Assembly: GCF_900114285.1 (NCBI RefSeq)
Contig: NZ_FOSN01000001.1
Location: 496,001-560,000, forward strand
Length of the DNA stretch: 64,000 nt
Direction of reading: 5' to 3'
Origin: Methylocapsa palsarum
GTDB lineage: Bacteria; Pseudomonadota; Alphaproteobacteria; Rhizobiales; Beijerinckiaceae
Positions 26,776 through 35,126 of the stretch are shown here, one piece after another. Below the pieces are notes generated by a model. It had not been told where the DNA came from. It saw nothing but the letters and a program-made list of their open reading frames with translations, and did no database searches. Made by a program: the position numbers and the translations under genes. Each line of letters starts with the position of its first letter. Position 1 is the stretch's first letter.

Positions 26776-27876
26776 TCAGGCTTTTTCCGCGGCGACCGCC
26801 GCGGCGACGGCGCTGGCGTCGGCGGGCTTGCCTGTTATGTGTTCGACGATGGCAGCGGCTGCATCTTGCGCGATGTCGCCGACATGTGACATCGCTTCGG
26901 CTTTCTTCTGAGCGATCTGGGTCTCGGCCGCCGCGAGCTTGCCGTTCAGGTCGGCTTCGAGAGCATGGCGCTTCGCCTCCGATTCGGCGTTGAGCTTGGT
27001 CTGGGTTTCCTGGGCGACGGCCTGGGCCGCGGCCTTGGCGTCGGCGATCTTCTTGTCATTGGCCTCGGCGGCCTCCTGCGACCTGGCCCTGGAAGCGTGC
27101 GCCTCCGCGAGGTCGGTGCGGATCTTCCCCGCCCGGGCGTGAAGAATGCCTTCGACCCGGGGCAGGGCGATTTTTGACATCAGCAGGTAAAGCAGCCCGA
27201 AGCTCAGAACGAGCCAGATGATTAGGGGCGCGAAATTGGCGGATTCGAACGGAGGAAAGGCGCCGGGCGCATGTTCCGTTCCGGTTTCGTGTTCGGAGCC
27301 TTCGGCGGCTGCGACGTGCGGATTGAGTTTCTCTTCGAGCTGGGCGAGGCGCTGTTCGAGCGGGCCGAGATTTGGCAGCGCGACGACAGTCTCGCCGGGC
27401 GCCAGAATACGGGTTGTCGGCTGGTTGGCGGCGAGTTTCTTCACTTCGGCGAGGGTCGAGTTGCTGACGCTCTCGGCGGCGGCGAAGCGATGATCGAGAT
27501 CGGTCAGCAGGGCCTTGCTTGCCTGTTCGGTGACCTTGCTTGATTGTTCAAATGAATCAAATCGCGACTTCATAACGACAATCTGTTCTTTCATCTCGCT
27601 GATGGCGGTTCTGGAACCGTCCGAGGATTGAAGTCCTATCGCCAGGCCGGCGGCGAGAATGGCGCTCGCGGCGAGGACCGGCCACACCGGAGGAGCCGGA
27701 TGGCTGGCGTGAGGCAGGGGGGAGGTGGAGAATTTCGAAGAAGAATGATCCGAGGACGCCGGGGTATCGGCCTGCGCATAGGCCGCGGCGGTCTTGGCGA
27801 TCCTGCTCAGCGTTTCGGAGGCGCGCTGGCCAAGCGATTTTGCGAGGGCCACCAATCGATCATTGACGTCGGTCAC
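26776..27876 (-). CDS. atpG: ATP synthase Fo subunit b' with a long N-terminal extension
   Basis: The last 160 or so residues are a normal b' subunit: EHETGTEHAPGAFPPFES, a helix at about 216-233, then a long coiled coil. About 190 residues precede it, with a polar start, an extra predicted helix (about 64-82, PVWPVLAASAILAAGLAIGL) and a coiled-coil-like stretch (about 92-150). The frame is continuous from a GTG at 27876 with GGGAGA upstream. Codons for residues 161-232 contain no ATG, GTG or TTG, so a normal-length b' could not start at the usual place; a GTG at residue 145 lacks a ribosome site. Typical b' subunits have about 160-200 residues. Confidence 0.85.
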   Translation of the reverse strand: MTDVNDRLVALAKSLGQRASETLSRIAKTAAAYAQADTPASSDHSSSKFSTSPLPHASHPAPPVWPVLAASAILAAGLAIGLQSSDGSRTAISEMKEQIVVMKSRFDSFEQSSKVTEQASKALLTDLDHRFAAAESVSNSTLAEVKKLAANQPTTRILAPGETVVALPNLGPLEQRLAQLEEKLNPHVAAAEGSEHETGTEHAPGAFPPFESANFAPLIIWLVLSFGLLYLLMSKIALPRVEGILHARAGKIRTDLAEAHASRARSQEAAEANDKKIADAKAAAQAVAQETQTKLNAESEAKRHALEADLNGKLAAAETQIAQKKAEAMSHVGDIAQDAAAAIVEHITGKPADASAVAAAVAAEKA

Positions 27877-27940
27877 GGCAGTCTCCCGGACAGGGGCCGA
27901 ATGCGCCCGGAACGAATCCCGGGCGCAACGGAACCCAATT

Positions 27941-28168
27941 TTACTTCACGAAAAGCAAAAGGATCGCGACGAGGAAGGCGAAAATGCCGAGACCCTCGGC
28001 CAGCGCCGCGCCGATGAACGCGCGACCGAACTGCGCGTCGGATGCGGTCGGGTTGCGCAAGGCGCCCGAGAGAAAATTACCGAAAATCAGACCGACGCCG
28101 ATAGCGGCGGCGCCCATGCCAATCGCGGCGAGACCCGCCCCGATGAACTTGGCTGCAACAGGATCCAT
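27941..28168 (-). CDS. atpE: ATP synthase Fo subunit c
   Basis: The 75-residue hairpin protein has two helices: the Gly/Ala-rich [18 protein letters not shown] and [21 protein letters not shown]. They are joined by the polar loop RNP. Glu58 is the proton-carrying carboxylate. Subunits form the rotor ring. It is located between atpB and the b' gene in the usual order. Confidence 0.96.
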   Translation of the reverse strand: MDPVAAKFIGAGLAAIGMGAAAIGVGLIFGNFLSGALRNPTASDAQFGRAFIGAALAEGLGIFAFLVAILLLFVK

Positions 28169-28218
28169 TACTTAACTCCTAGCGAAATTGGGCACCGATC
28201 TGTTGTTCAAATATTTAT

Positions 28219-28959
28219 TCAGTGGCCCGGATGAATTGCGTCGTTGAGATAGACGCAAGTGAGAATGGCGAAGACATAGGCCTGCAAGAAGGCCACCAGA
28301 AGTTCGAACGCCGTCAACGCGACGGTCGCGGCGAGAGGAAGAGGCGCGATGACGGCATAGGCGCCGGCGCCGAGCAAGGCCGCGACGAAGCCGCCCATCA
28401 CCTTCAAGGTGATGTGGCCGGCCAGCATGTTCGCGAACAGACGGACGGAGAGGCTGATCGGCCGCGAGATGAACGAGATGATTTCGATCATCACAAGGAA
28501 GGGCAGCAAGGCCGGCGAGACGCCCGAGGGAACGAACAGATTGAGGAAATGCGTTCCGTGGCGAATGAACCCGTAGACAAGGACGGTGCCGATCACGAGC
28601 GCCGCGAGGGCGAAGGTCACGATGATCTGGCTCGTCACCGTGAACGTGTAGGGGACAAGGCCGATGAGATTCGAAAACAGGACGAACAGGAACAGCGAGA
28701 ACACGAAGGGGAAGAACTTCATGCCTTCGCGTCCTGCGGACATGTGAACGGTGGAGGCGACGAATTCATACGCCATTTCGGCGGCGGACTGGAGCCGGCC
28801 CGGCACGATCGCCTTCGAGCTCGTTCCGACGATCATCAGGGCGGCGGCCGCAAGGACGACGATCAGCATGAACAGCGAGGCGTTGGTGAAGGACGCGTCG
28901 ACGCCGAAAACATGAAGGGGCACGATCCGTTCGATGCTGAACTGGTGGATCGGATCCAT
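28219..28959 (-). CDS. atpB: ATP synthase Fo subunit a
   Basis: The 246-residue membrane protein has five or six helices and the essential arginine in [15 protein letters not shown]. It forms the proton half-channels against the c ring. I chose the ATG at 28959 ([15 protein letters not shown]), which has GGAAG upstream and is the usual family start; the frame is open further upstream without similarity. Confidence 0.95.
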   Translation of the reverse strand: MDPIHQFSIERIVPLHVFGVDASFTNASLFMLIVVLAAAALMIVGTSSKAIVPGRLQSAAEMAYEFVASTVHMSAGREGMKFFPFVFSLFLFVLFSNLIGLVPYTFTVTSQIIVTFALAALVIGTVLVYGFIRHGTHFLNLFVPSGVSPALLPFLVMIEIISFISRPISLSVRLFANMLAGHITLKVMGGFVAALLGAGAYAVIAPLPLAATVALTAFELLVAFLQAYVFAILTCVYLNDAIHPGH

Positions 28960-29145
28960 GGTCTGTTCTTCCGCCACTGCTGAAATCTCCCGCCTCAGTC
29001 CGAAGCTCTTTTTCAAGAGCCATGTTGTCCGCCCGGAGCCTCCGCGCCGCTCGCGGAAGCTCATTGCATGTTTGCCGCCGGCATGAAAGAGCCGCGGGAA
29101 AAAATCGGCCGCGTTCGTCGCTGCGGCTGCGCCTCCCGGATTTGC

Positions 29146-29205
29146 CTAGAGCGCTTTCCGATCGCATGGAGTCATGCGATCGATCAGAATCGGAATATGC
29201 TCTAG
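29146..29205 (+). repeat. Dispersed palindromic element, copy 6 (internally deleted)
   Basis: Both ends are kept (CTAGAGCGCTTTCCGATCG and GGAATATGCTCTAG) while the middle is lost after GATCGATCAGA. It lies inside the atp operon between atpB and atpI. The complement of its last CTA provides the atpI stop. Confidence 0.88.
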
Positions 29206-29636
29206 ATCAGGCCGCCTTTGGAACCCGGAGGTTTGACAGCGATCCTGTACACGTTCCAGAAACCTGCGGCCGTTCCGAACAGCAGGAAAATCAACAGGAA
29301 CGCAGGCGTCGTCTTGAGCCATGCGTCGAGTTGCCATCCGATGAAGGCTCCGACGACGACGGCCGCGACGAATTCGCTGAGGACCCGAAAGCCAAGGCTC
29401 ATCGCGCCTCCGAGCGACCCGCTTTGCAAGGGATCGCCGCCCGGTTCGCTTGCTCCGCGTGCGTCCTGCTGCGCATCGAGCGCATTGGAAAGCTTGTCGA
29501 GTCGGGCTTTCAACCCATCGTCGTCGCGGGGCTCTGAACGGCGCCGTTCGTCCCGGCGCTCTTCTTTTTCTGGGCGTGTCTGGTTTTCTTCTTGGTCTTG
29601 CCGACGATCGCCGGTTTGTTCGTCTCGCTTCGTCAC
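29202..29636 (-). CDS. atpI: AtpI-like ATP synthase accessory protein
   Basis: This 144-residue protein has a long Arg/Glu/Gln-rich tail and then the alphaproteobacterial AtpI core: LKARLDKLSNALDAQ plus two helices (VLSEFVAAVVVGAFIGWQLD and FLLIFLLFGTAAGFWNVYRI). AtpI assists c-ring assembly and Mg uptake. I favour a GTG start at 29636 with GGGAG about 8 nt upstream; an ATG at 29705 gives 167 residues. It is the first gene of the Fo operon. Confidence 0.82.
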   Translation of the reverse strand: MTKRDEQTGDRRQDQEENQTRPEKEERRDERRRSEPRDDDGLKARLDKLSNALDAQQDARGASEPGGDPLQSGSLGGAMSLGFRVLSEFVAAVVVGAFIGWQLDAWLKTTPAFLLIFLLFGTAAGFWNVYRIAVKPPGSKGGLI

Positions 29637-29880
29637 GTCCCGCTCCCGATCGTCGGCCGGCCTCGTAAGAAACACGGACAACGCTATAGGCCGCTCCGCC
29701 GCCAAAAGCGAGTGGGAGGCCTTGGGGAAGATGGCTGAAAAACGAAGAACGAAAAGGCTTGCGCTTTAGGACCGGCGCACCATAAGTGCGGGGGCGGCCC
29801 CTGTCAAGACTTAGGCCGGCGCTTCTAACCCTTTGAATGTTTTGATCTAAGTGAAGGCGAAATCCGGCGGCGCCTGGGCC

Positions 29881-32800
29881 TCAGCCGGCCTCGAGGAAGC
29901 GCTCGGCGTCGCCAAGATCAACCCCGACCAGCTGGCTGACGCCGCGTTCGGCCATGGTCACTCCGAACAACCGGTTCATGCGCGCCATGGTGATCGGATT
30001 GTGCGTGATGGTGATGAACCGCGTCTCGGTCTTGCGCCGCATTTCGTCGAGAAGGTCGCAGAATCTCTCGACATTGGCGTCGTCGAGCGGCGCATCGACC
30101 TCGTCAAGCACGCAGATCGGAGCCGGATTGGTCAGGAAGATCGCGAAAATCAGCGACATCGCGGTCAACGCCTGCTCGCCGCCGGATAAAAGCGTCATGA
30201 CCTGCGGCCGCTTGCCTGGAGGACGGGCGAGAATTTCCAGTCCAGCCTCGAGGGGATCGTCGGATTCGATCAGCTGAAGCTCGGCGGAGCCGCCGCCAAA
30301 CAGGCTCGTGAACAATTGCTGAAAATGTCCGTTGACGGTGGTGAACGCGCTTAGGAGCCTTTCCCGGCCTTCGCGGTTGAGGCTCTGGATCGCCTGGCGC
30401 AGGCGGTGGATCGCCTCTGTCAGATCGGAATGTTCGGTCGAGAGGTTCGACTTCGAGGTCTCGATTTCGCTGAGTTCTTCCTCGGCGCGCAAATTGACGG
30501 CGCCGAGGCGTTCGCGCTCCTGCTTCAGTCCGTCGAGGCGTTTGGCGGTCTCGTCTATCCCCGTAAGAGCGTCGCCTGGGTTCACCTTGGCGAGGGCGGC
30601 GAGATCCTGCGGCCCGCAATTCAGTTCGGACGCAATCGCGCGCAAGACCTCGTCGCAGCGCAATCGCCAGGATTCGACCCGCGCTTCGCTGCGCGCTTTT
30701 TCCTCCCGCGCCGCGCCCATCGCGTCGAGGGCCGCGCGCGCGTCGCGATCCGTCGCGGCCAGAACCGCCTCGGCCGCAACCCGGGCGTCGGCGGCGGCCC
30801 TGCGGGCGGCTTCGGCGTCCTCGATTTCGCTCAAGAGGCGGCGGCGGGCGGCGAGAAAGGCGGCAGGCGCCTCTGTCAGTTTTTCGTTTTCCTGCGCCGC
30901 TTCCTCCAGCCGCGCCTGAAGGGCTTCGATCTGGCCGCCGGCGCCGCCGCTCCGGACGCGCCAGGACTTGCGCTCTTCCTCGATCGCCTGCAGCCGTTTG
31001 GCCCGGTTCTGCGACTCGCGCGCATGGGTCTGCGCGTCGCCCCGCGCTTCGGCCACCGCGGCGCGTTCCTGCGCCGCCAGGGCGCGGGCGGCTTCGAGGC
31101 TCGCGGTCAGTTCGGCCGAATCGTCGAGGGTGGCGAGGGCGATCTCGGCCTGGCCCTGTTTCGTCATCGCCTCGTCGCGGTCGGCGCGAAGGCGGAGCAA
31201 GGCTTCGTCCAGGGCGGCAAGCCGGGCCGCCGCCGCCGCCTGGCTGCGTTCCGCCGCCGCCGCTCTTTCACGCGCGGTTTCGACATCGCGCAGCGCGTTC
31301 TTGTGGCGTTGCCGGGCTTCGGTCTCGGCCGCGGCCGCCGCGGCGAGCTGATCGTGCTTGACCTGCGCCGCGTCCTTGAAGGCGAGGGCGGCCTCGTGCG
31401 CTTCTTCGGCCTCGATCTCAAGGTCGCCGAGACGGTTCTTTTCGGCGAGGCGCCGCGCCGCCGGAGTCGGGGCCTCGGCGGCCTGAATGAATCCGTCCCA
31501 GCGCCAAAGATCGCCTTCCTTCGAGACGAGGCGCTGGCCGGGCTTCAAGAGGCGGCTCAGCGACGCGCCTTCCGAGCGCAGGACGATTCCGATCTGATCG
31601 AGCCTTCGCGTCAACGCGGGCGGCGCGCTGACCCGCTTCGACAGCGTCTCGACGCCGGGCGGCAGGGCGGGGTCGCCTTCGGCGTCGGTCTTGGCCCAAT
31701 GGGAGGGCGCGGCGGGATTGGTCGAGGCGTCGAGATCGTCGCCGAGCGCCGCCCCGAGGGCCGCCTCGAAGCCTTTGGCCACGCTGATTTCTTCGGTGAC
31801 CGCCGGCCAGAAGCCGCCGGCGCCGGCGTTAAGCAGTTTCGAGAGGGTCTGGACCTCGGTGGCGAGTTTCTGCGCCCGGCGCTCGGCCTCGGCGAGCGGC
31901 CCCCGCGTCTCGATTTCGGCGCTGCGGGCCGCGGCGTGGGCGGCCTCGGCCTCGGTCGCCTCCTCCTCGAGCGTCTCGGCCGTCTCGATCGCGTTTTCGA
32001 GCGCGGCTTCGAGGATCGCGCGGTCGTCTTCGCCGCTCAACGCCGCCTTGAGCGCGTCCTGCTCGTCCTGGGCTTTGCGCAGGCCGTCTTCGATCCGCGC
32101 CAGACGCACGGACTCGTCCCGCAAGGCGCTCTCGAGGGAAACCCGCCGCGCCTCCATCGCCGCGCGCCGGTCCTGCGCCGCCGCGAGCGCCTTTTCCGCC
32201 ATCGCGAGTGCGGCCTCCGCCTCGGTGAGCCGGGCGCGGGCGCCAACCTCTATCCCGGCTTCGGCGGCGGAGGCTTCGGTCAATTCCAGCGCTTCCGAGT
32301 CGAGCCGCGCCAGCACTCCGGCCGCGTCCTCGACCAGGGCGGTCTCGCGGGCGAGATCGGCGGTCATCTGCGCGATCCGGCGCTCCAGCTCCGCGGCCCT
32401 CGCCTTGGCGCGGCGCTCCTCGCCCTCGAGCGCCTCGCGGGCGATGATCAGACGTTGCAATTCCCCGCCTGCCTTGGCCTCCGCGTCGCGCAGGCCCGGC
32501 AGATGATAGGCGGCGACCGCCTGCGCCTTCGCGGCCCCCGCCTGAACCTCGGCGCGTTCCATCACCAGACGCGCGTCGGCCGTCAGCTTGGCTTCGGCCT
32601 GGCCGAGCGCCAGAGTGGCTTCCTCGTGGTTGATGAGGGCCAGCAAGGCTTCGAGCCGGCGGATCTCAGCGGCGAGATTGCGGTAGCGCGCGGCCTGTTT
32701 CGCCTGCCGTTCGAGGCCCTTCGCCTGGGAGTCGATCTGCTGGAGGATGTCCTCGATGCGGACCAGATTGTCCTCCGCCGCCTTCAGGCGCAACTCCGCC

Positions 32801-33336
32801 TCGTGCCGGCGCGAATGAAGCCCGGCGACCCCGGCCGCCTCCTCGAGAATGCGGCGGCGCTCCTGCGGCTTGGCGGAAATCATTTCGCCGATCTGCCCCT
32901 GCCGCACCATGGCGGGGGAGCGTGAGCCGGAGGACGCGTCGGCGAAGAGCAATTGCACGTCGCGGGCGCGGGCTTCGCGGCCGTTGATGCGGTAGGTAGA
33001 GCCCGCCTCGCGCTCGATGCGGCGGGAGACTTCGATGATCTCTGACTCGTTGAAGGCGGCGGGGGCGGTGCGGCTCGTATTGTCGAGGACGAGGCAGACT
33101 TCCGCCATGTTCCGCGCGGGGCGGTTGCCGCCGCCCGAAAAGATCACGTCGTCCATGCCGGACGCGCGCATGCTCTTCGACGAACTCTCGCCCATGACCC
33201 AGCGCATGGCCTCGACGAGATTGGACTTGCCGCAGCCGTTCGGTCCGACGACTCCGGTGAGGCCCGGTTCGATCAAAAACTCGGTCGGCTCGACAAAGGT
33301 CTTGAAGCCCGCAATGCGGAGTTTCGTGAATTTCAT
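29881..33336 (-). CDS. smc: Chromosome segregation protein SMC
   Basis: The 1151-residue protein has Walker A GPNGCGKSN at 31-39 and two long coiled-coil arms rich in Ala/Glu/Arg. A hinge lies near the middle (EISVAKGFEAALGAALGDD). The C-terminal signature LSGGEQALTAMSLIFAIF and Walker B PICVLDEVDAPLDDANVE complete the ATPase head. It condenses and segregates the chromosome with ScpAB, whose genes are not in this window. I chose the ATG at 33336 (MKFTKLRIAGFKTF). A CtrA-type site lies about 100 bp upstream. Confidence 0.96.
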   Translation of the reverse strand: MKFTKLRIAGFKTFVEPTEFLIEPGLTGVVGPNGCGKSNLVEAMRWVMGESSSKSMRASGMDDVIFSGGGNRPARNMAEVCLVLDNTSRTAPAAFNESEIIEVSRRIEREAGSTYRINGREARARDVQLLFADASSGSRSPAMVRQGQIGEMISAKPQERRRILEEAAGVAGLHSRRHEAELRLKAAEDNLVRIEDILQQIDSQAKGLERQAKQAARYRNLAAEIRRLEALLALINHEEATLALGQAEAKLTADARLVMERAEVQAGAAKAQAVAAYHLPGLRDAEAKAGGELQRLIIAREALEGEERRAKARAAELERRIAQMTADLARETALVEDAAGVLARLDSEALELTEASAAEAGIEVGARARLTEAEAALAMAEKALAAAQDRRAAMEARRVSLESALRDESVRLARIEDGLRKAQDEQDALKAALSGEDDRAILEAALENAIETAETLEEEATEAEAAHAAARSAEIETRGPLAEAERRAQKLATEVQTLSKLLNAGAGGFWPAVTEEISVAKGFEAALGAALGDDLDASTNPAAPSHWAKTDAEGDPALPPGVETLSKRVSAPPALTRRLDQIGIVLRSEGASLSRLLKPGQRLVSKEGDLWRWDGFIQAAEAPTPAARRLAEKNRLGDLEIEAEEAHEAALAFKDAAQVKHDQLAAAAAAETEARQRHKNALRDVETARERAAAAERSQAAAAARLAALDEALLRLRADRDEAMTKQGQAEIALATLDDSAELTASLEAARALAAQERAAVAEARGDAQTHARESQNRAKRLQAIEEERKSWRVRSGGAGGQIEALQARLEEAAQENEKLTEAPAAFLAARRRLLSEIEDAEAARRAAADARVAAEAVLAATDRDARAALDAMGAAREEKARSEARVESWRLRCDEVLRAIASELNCGPQDLAALAKVNPGDALTGIDETAKRLDGLKQERERLGAVNLRAEEELSEIETSKSNLSTEHSDLTEAIHRLRQAIQSLNREGRERLLSAFTTVNGHFQQLFTSLFGGGSAELQLIESDDPLEAGLEILARPPGKRPQVMTLLSGGEQALTAMSLIFAIFLTNPAPICVLDEVDAPLDDANVERFCDLLDEMRRKTETRFITITHNPITMARMNRLFGVTMAERGVSQLVGVDLGDAERFLEAG

Positions 33337-33433
33337 GGTGAAATTCTCGCGCTGACTCTCTCGCGGCGGACCCCGGTCCGCCCTTGCGCCCATTTTCGCA
33401 TTTTAGATCAAGAGCCTCTTTACGCCATTCGCG

Positions 33434-33448
33434 TTAACGTCCGGTTAA
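33434..33448. promoter_or_regulatory. Putative CtrA site (TTAA-N7-TTAA)
   Basis: TTAA CGTCCGG TTAA followed by CC is a perfect match to the CtrA consensus, about 100 bp upstream of smc. Occupancy is inferred. Confidence 0.5.
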
Positions 33449-33681
33449 CCAATTCCGCCGTCGGCGAAGAATCGCCGGATGATTCGATTCGAACCGATTA
33501 CGGCGCAGGCCTTGGGGCGAAGGCAAGGCGCGGCGCCGATTTAGCTGGGGAGAAGCGCCTCGCGCCGCCGGCAAGCGACCGCCGATTGGCCTCGCGATTT
33601 TTTGTTTCCACGCGCGCTTCTCGTTCGAATGAATGACGACCGGCTCTCCCGCCGCCCGTACTTTGACCGGGCGCGTCTTGG

Positions 33682-33799
33682 CTAGAGCATATTCCGATCG
33701 GAGTGAATCAATCCAATCGACAAGACTATGCTCAAGCTTTTGAATCTGGAGCGATTTCTGATCGATCGCATGACTTCATGCGATCGGAAAGCGCTCTAG
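33682..33799 (-). repeat. Dispersed palindromic element, copy 7 (full length)
   Basis: The copy is complete and reversed, with CTAG at both ends: CTAGAGCATATTCCGATCGG on the left and GATCGGAAAGCGCTCTAG on the right. It is unusual in lying upstream of a gene (the Lys/Glu-repeat protein) rather than downstream. Confidence 0.92.
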
Positions 33800-33866
33800 G
33801 CCGCTGGTTCGCGCCAGCGAAAGCCAGGACGCCTTTGGCCCGACACAACAGCAAAGGGAGAGAAAA

Positions 33867-34394
33867 ATGCCCGACGCTCCGAATACGCCCGCCTCGCCGA
33901 AACTGAAGGATCAGATCGAGAAACAGTCCTTCAAGATCGAGAAGCCGGAAAAACTCGAAAAGATCGAAAAGCACGAGCACAAGGAAAAGCCGGAAAAACT
34001 CGAAAAGCCTGAGAAGGAGATCAAGGAAAAACCGGAAAAGATCGAACACAAGGAAAAGCCCGAGAAGCACGAACACAAGGAAAAGCCCGAAAAATTCGAG
34101 CACAAGGAAAAACCCGAGAAGCACGAGCACAAGGAGCTGGAAAAAATCCAGAAGGATTTCGACAAGATCAATCAGAAGCTCGAAAATCCGGAAAAGCAGA
34201 TCTTCGAGGGCAATCCCAAGGATATCGTCGAGAACCAGGGACCGTTCAATCCGAGCGATCCGATCGATCAGCGCGTCGGCGCGCTGGAGCAAAGCGTCGC
34301 CTCGCTGCAGCATTTCATTTCGACGCAGCAACGTCCCGATCTCAGCCGCGGCGCGCTGGCGTCCGAGCCCGGCGCCAAGAAATCCGGAGGCTAG
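33867..34394 (+). CDS. Lys/Glu/Pro/His repeat protein, candidate ATP-grasp substrate
   Basis: The 175-residue protein has no signal peptide. Residues 25-90 consist of EKPEK-based repeats, including four consecutive nonapeptides EKPEKxEHK (x = I, H, F, H at 54-89). A Lys/Glu/Asp helix follows (91-120), and then a less repetitive tail with GPFNPSDPIDQRVGALEQSV and LQHFIS (125-151). GGGAG precedes the ATG. It is the first gene of a tight operon with a degenerate and an intact ATP-grasp protein. I infer it is the substrate or scaffold of the ligase; a histidine-rich metal buffer is an alternative. I recognise no named family. Confidence 0.75.
   Translation: MPDAPNTPASPKLKDQIEKQSFKIEKPEKLEKIEKHEHKEKPEKLEKPEKEIKEKPEKIEHKEKPEKHEHKEKPEKFEHKEKPEKHEHKELEKIQKDFDKINQKLENPEKQIFEGNPKDIVENQGPFNPSDPIDQRVGALEQSVASLQHFISTQQRPDLSRGALASEPGAKKSGG
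34026..34133 (+). repeat. Four 27-bp in-frame coding repeats
   Basis: Each unit encodes EKPEKxEHK. The DNA units differ mostly at third positions and at the variable codon, so the array is constrained at the protein level yet prone to copy-number change. Confidence 0.8.
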
Positions 34395-34400
34395 CCGCCG

Positions 34401-35126
34401 ATGATCCTCGTCCTTTGCGATGAAGCCGATCACTCGGCGTTCTGGGCCGCCGAGGCGCTGCGCGCGCGAGGGCTGTCTCCCCTCCTGCTCACAGGCGCGG
34501 ATTTCGCCGCGGTCACGAGATGGCGCCATAGCGTCGGAGCGGCGGGCGCCGATTGCGAGCTTCATTTCAAGGGCGGGGGTCGCCTTCGCGGCAAGGAGAC
34601 GGGCGGCGTGCTCAACCGCCTGTCGTTCGTGCCGGCGGCGTGGCGGCGTTCGATCGGCGGCCCGGACTGCGAGTACGCCTTGCAGGAAATGTTCGCGTTT
34701 TACCTGAGCTGGCTGCATGCGTTGCCCGGCCCGAAACTCAATCCTCCGACGCCGCAAGGGCTTGGCGGAAACTGGCGTCATCCGTCCGCCTGGGCGGCGC
34801 TCGCCTCCGCCGCCGGATTGCCGGTCGCCCCCTACAGGCAGACCAGCGAGGACGATCCGGCCGCGCCATGGCGAAGGCAGGCCGGTCCGGCGGCCGCGAC
34901 GCTGCACGTCGTTGGCTCCCGCGTCGTCGGACCGGGCGAGCTCGTCCGGTCCTACAAGGAGTCCTGTCTGCGGCTTGCAAGGGCGGCGGGCGCGACCTTG
35001 CTTGGCGTCGAGTTCGCGCGCGACGTCGATGCGGCCTGGCGGATGACGAGAGCCTCGGTGACCCCCGATCTCGCCGGCGGCGGCGCTGACCTCGCCGACT
35101 CGCTTGCGGAGGCTTTGACGTCATGA
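34401..35126 (+). CDS. Degenerate ATP-grasp-like protein (pseudoenzyme)
   Basis: The 241-residue protein aligns by eye with the next gene at both ends. Residues 112-144 (KLNPPTPQGLGGNWRHPSAW and onward) match VVNRSDPQGSNGSKPYQAQ of the ligase, and the final 55 residues match its C-terminal helices. The central ATP-binding region, with its Lys and the FEVNP metal site, is absent or replaced. GGAGG lies 10 nt before the ATG, 6 bp after the repeat-protein stop. It may be a partner or substrate-binding subunit. This reading is inference. Confidence 0.6.
   Translation: MILVLCDEADHSAFWAAEALRARGLSPLLLTGADFAAVTRWRHSVGAAGADCELHFKGGGRLRGKETGGVLNRLSFVPAAWRRSIGGPDCEYALQEMFAFYLSWLHALPGPKLNPPTPQGLGGNWRHPSAWAALASAAGLPVAPYRQTSEDDPAAPWRRQAGPAAATLHVVGSRVVGPGELVRSYKESCLRLARAAGATLLGVEFARDVDAAWRMTRASVTPDLAGGGADLADSLAEALTS

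Larger units (their letters stand above)
33337..33866. other. Divergent intergenic region between smc and the ATP-grasp operon
   Basis: This 530-bp region holds a perfect CtrA-type site (33434-33448) and a full-length reverse palindromic element (33682-33799). I find no gene. Promoters for both divergent transcripts are expected here, but I cannot place them with confidence. Confidence 0.5.

Noticed and set aside
30406-32925. An 839-codon open frame on the plus strand opposite smc
   Set aside because: It is antisense to a clear SMC protein. Long antisense frames are expected opposite Ala/Glu/Arg-rich GC-rich genes, and its Arg/Gly/Leu-rich translation resembles no protein family.
34026-34133. 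Regular 27-bp repeats considered as a CRISPR-like array
   Set aside because: The units are directly adjacent without spacers and are in frame within a protein gene; no cas genes are present.
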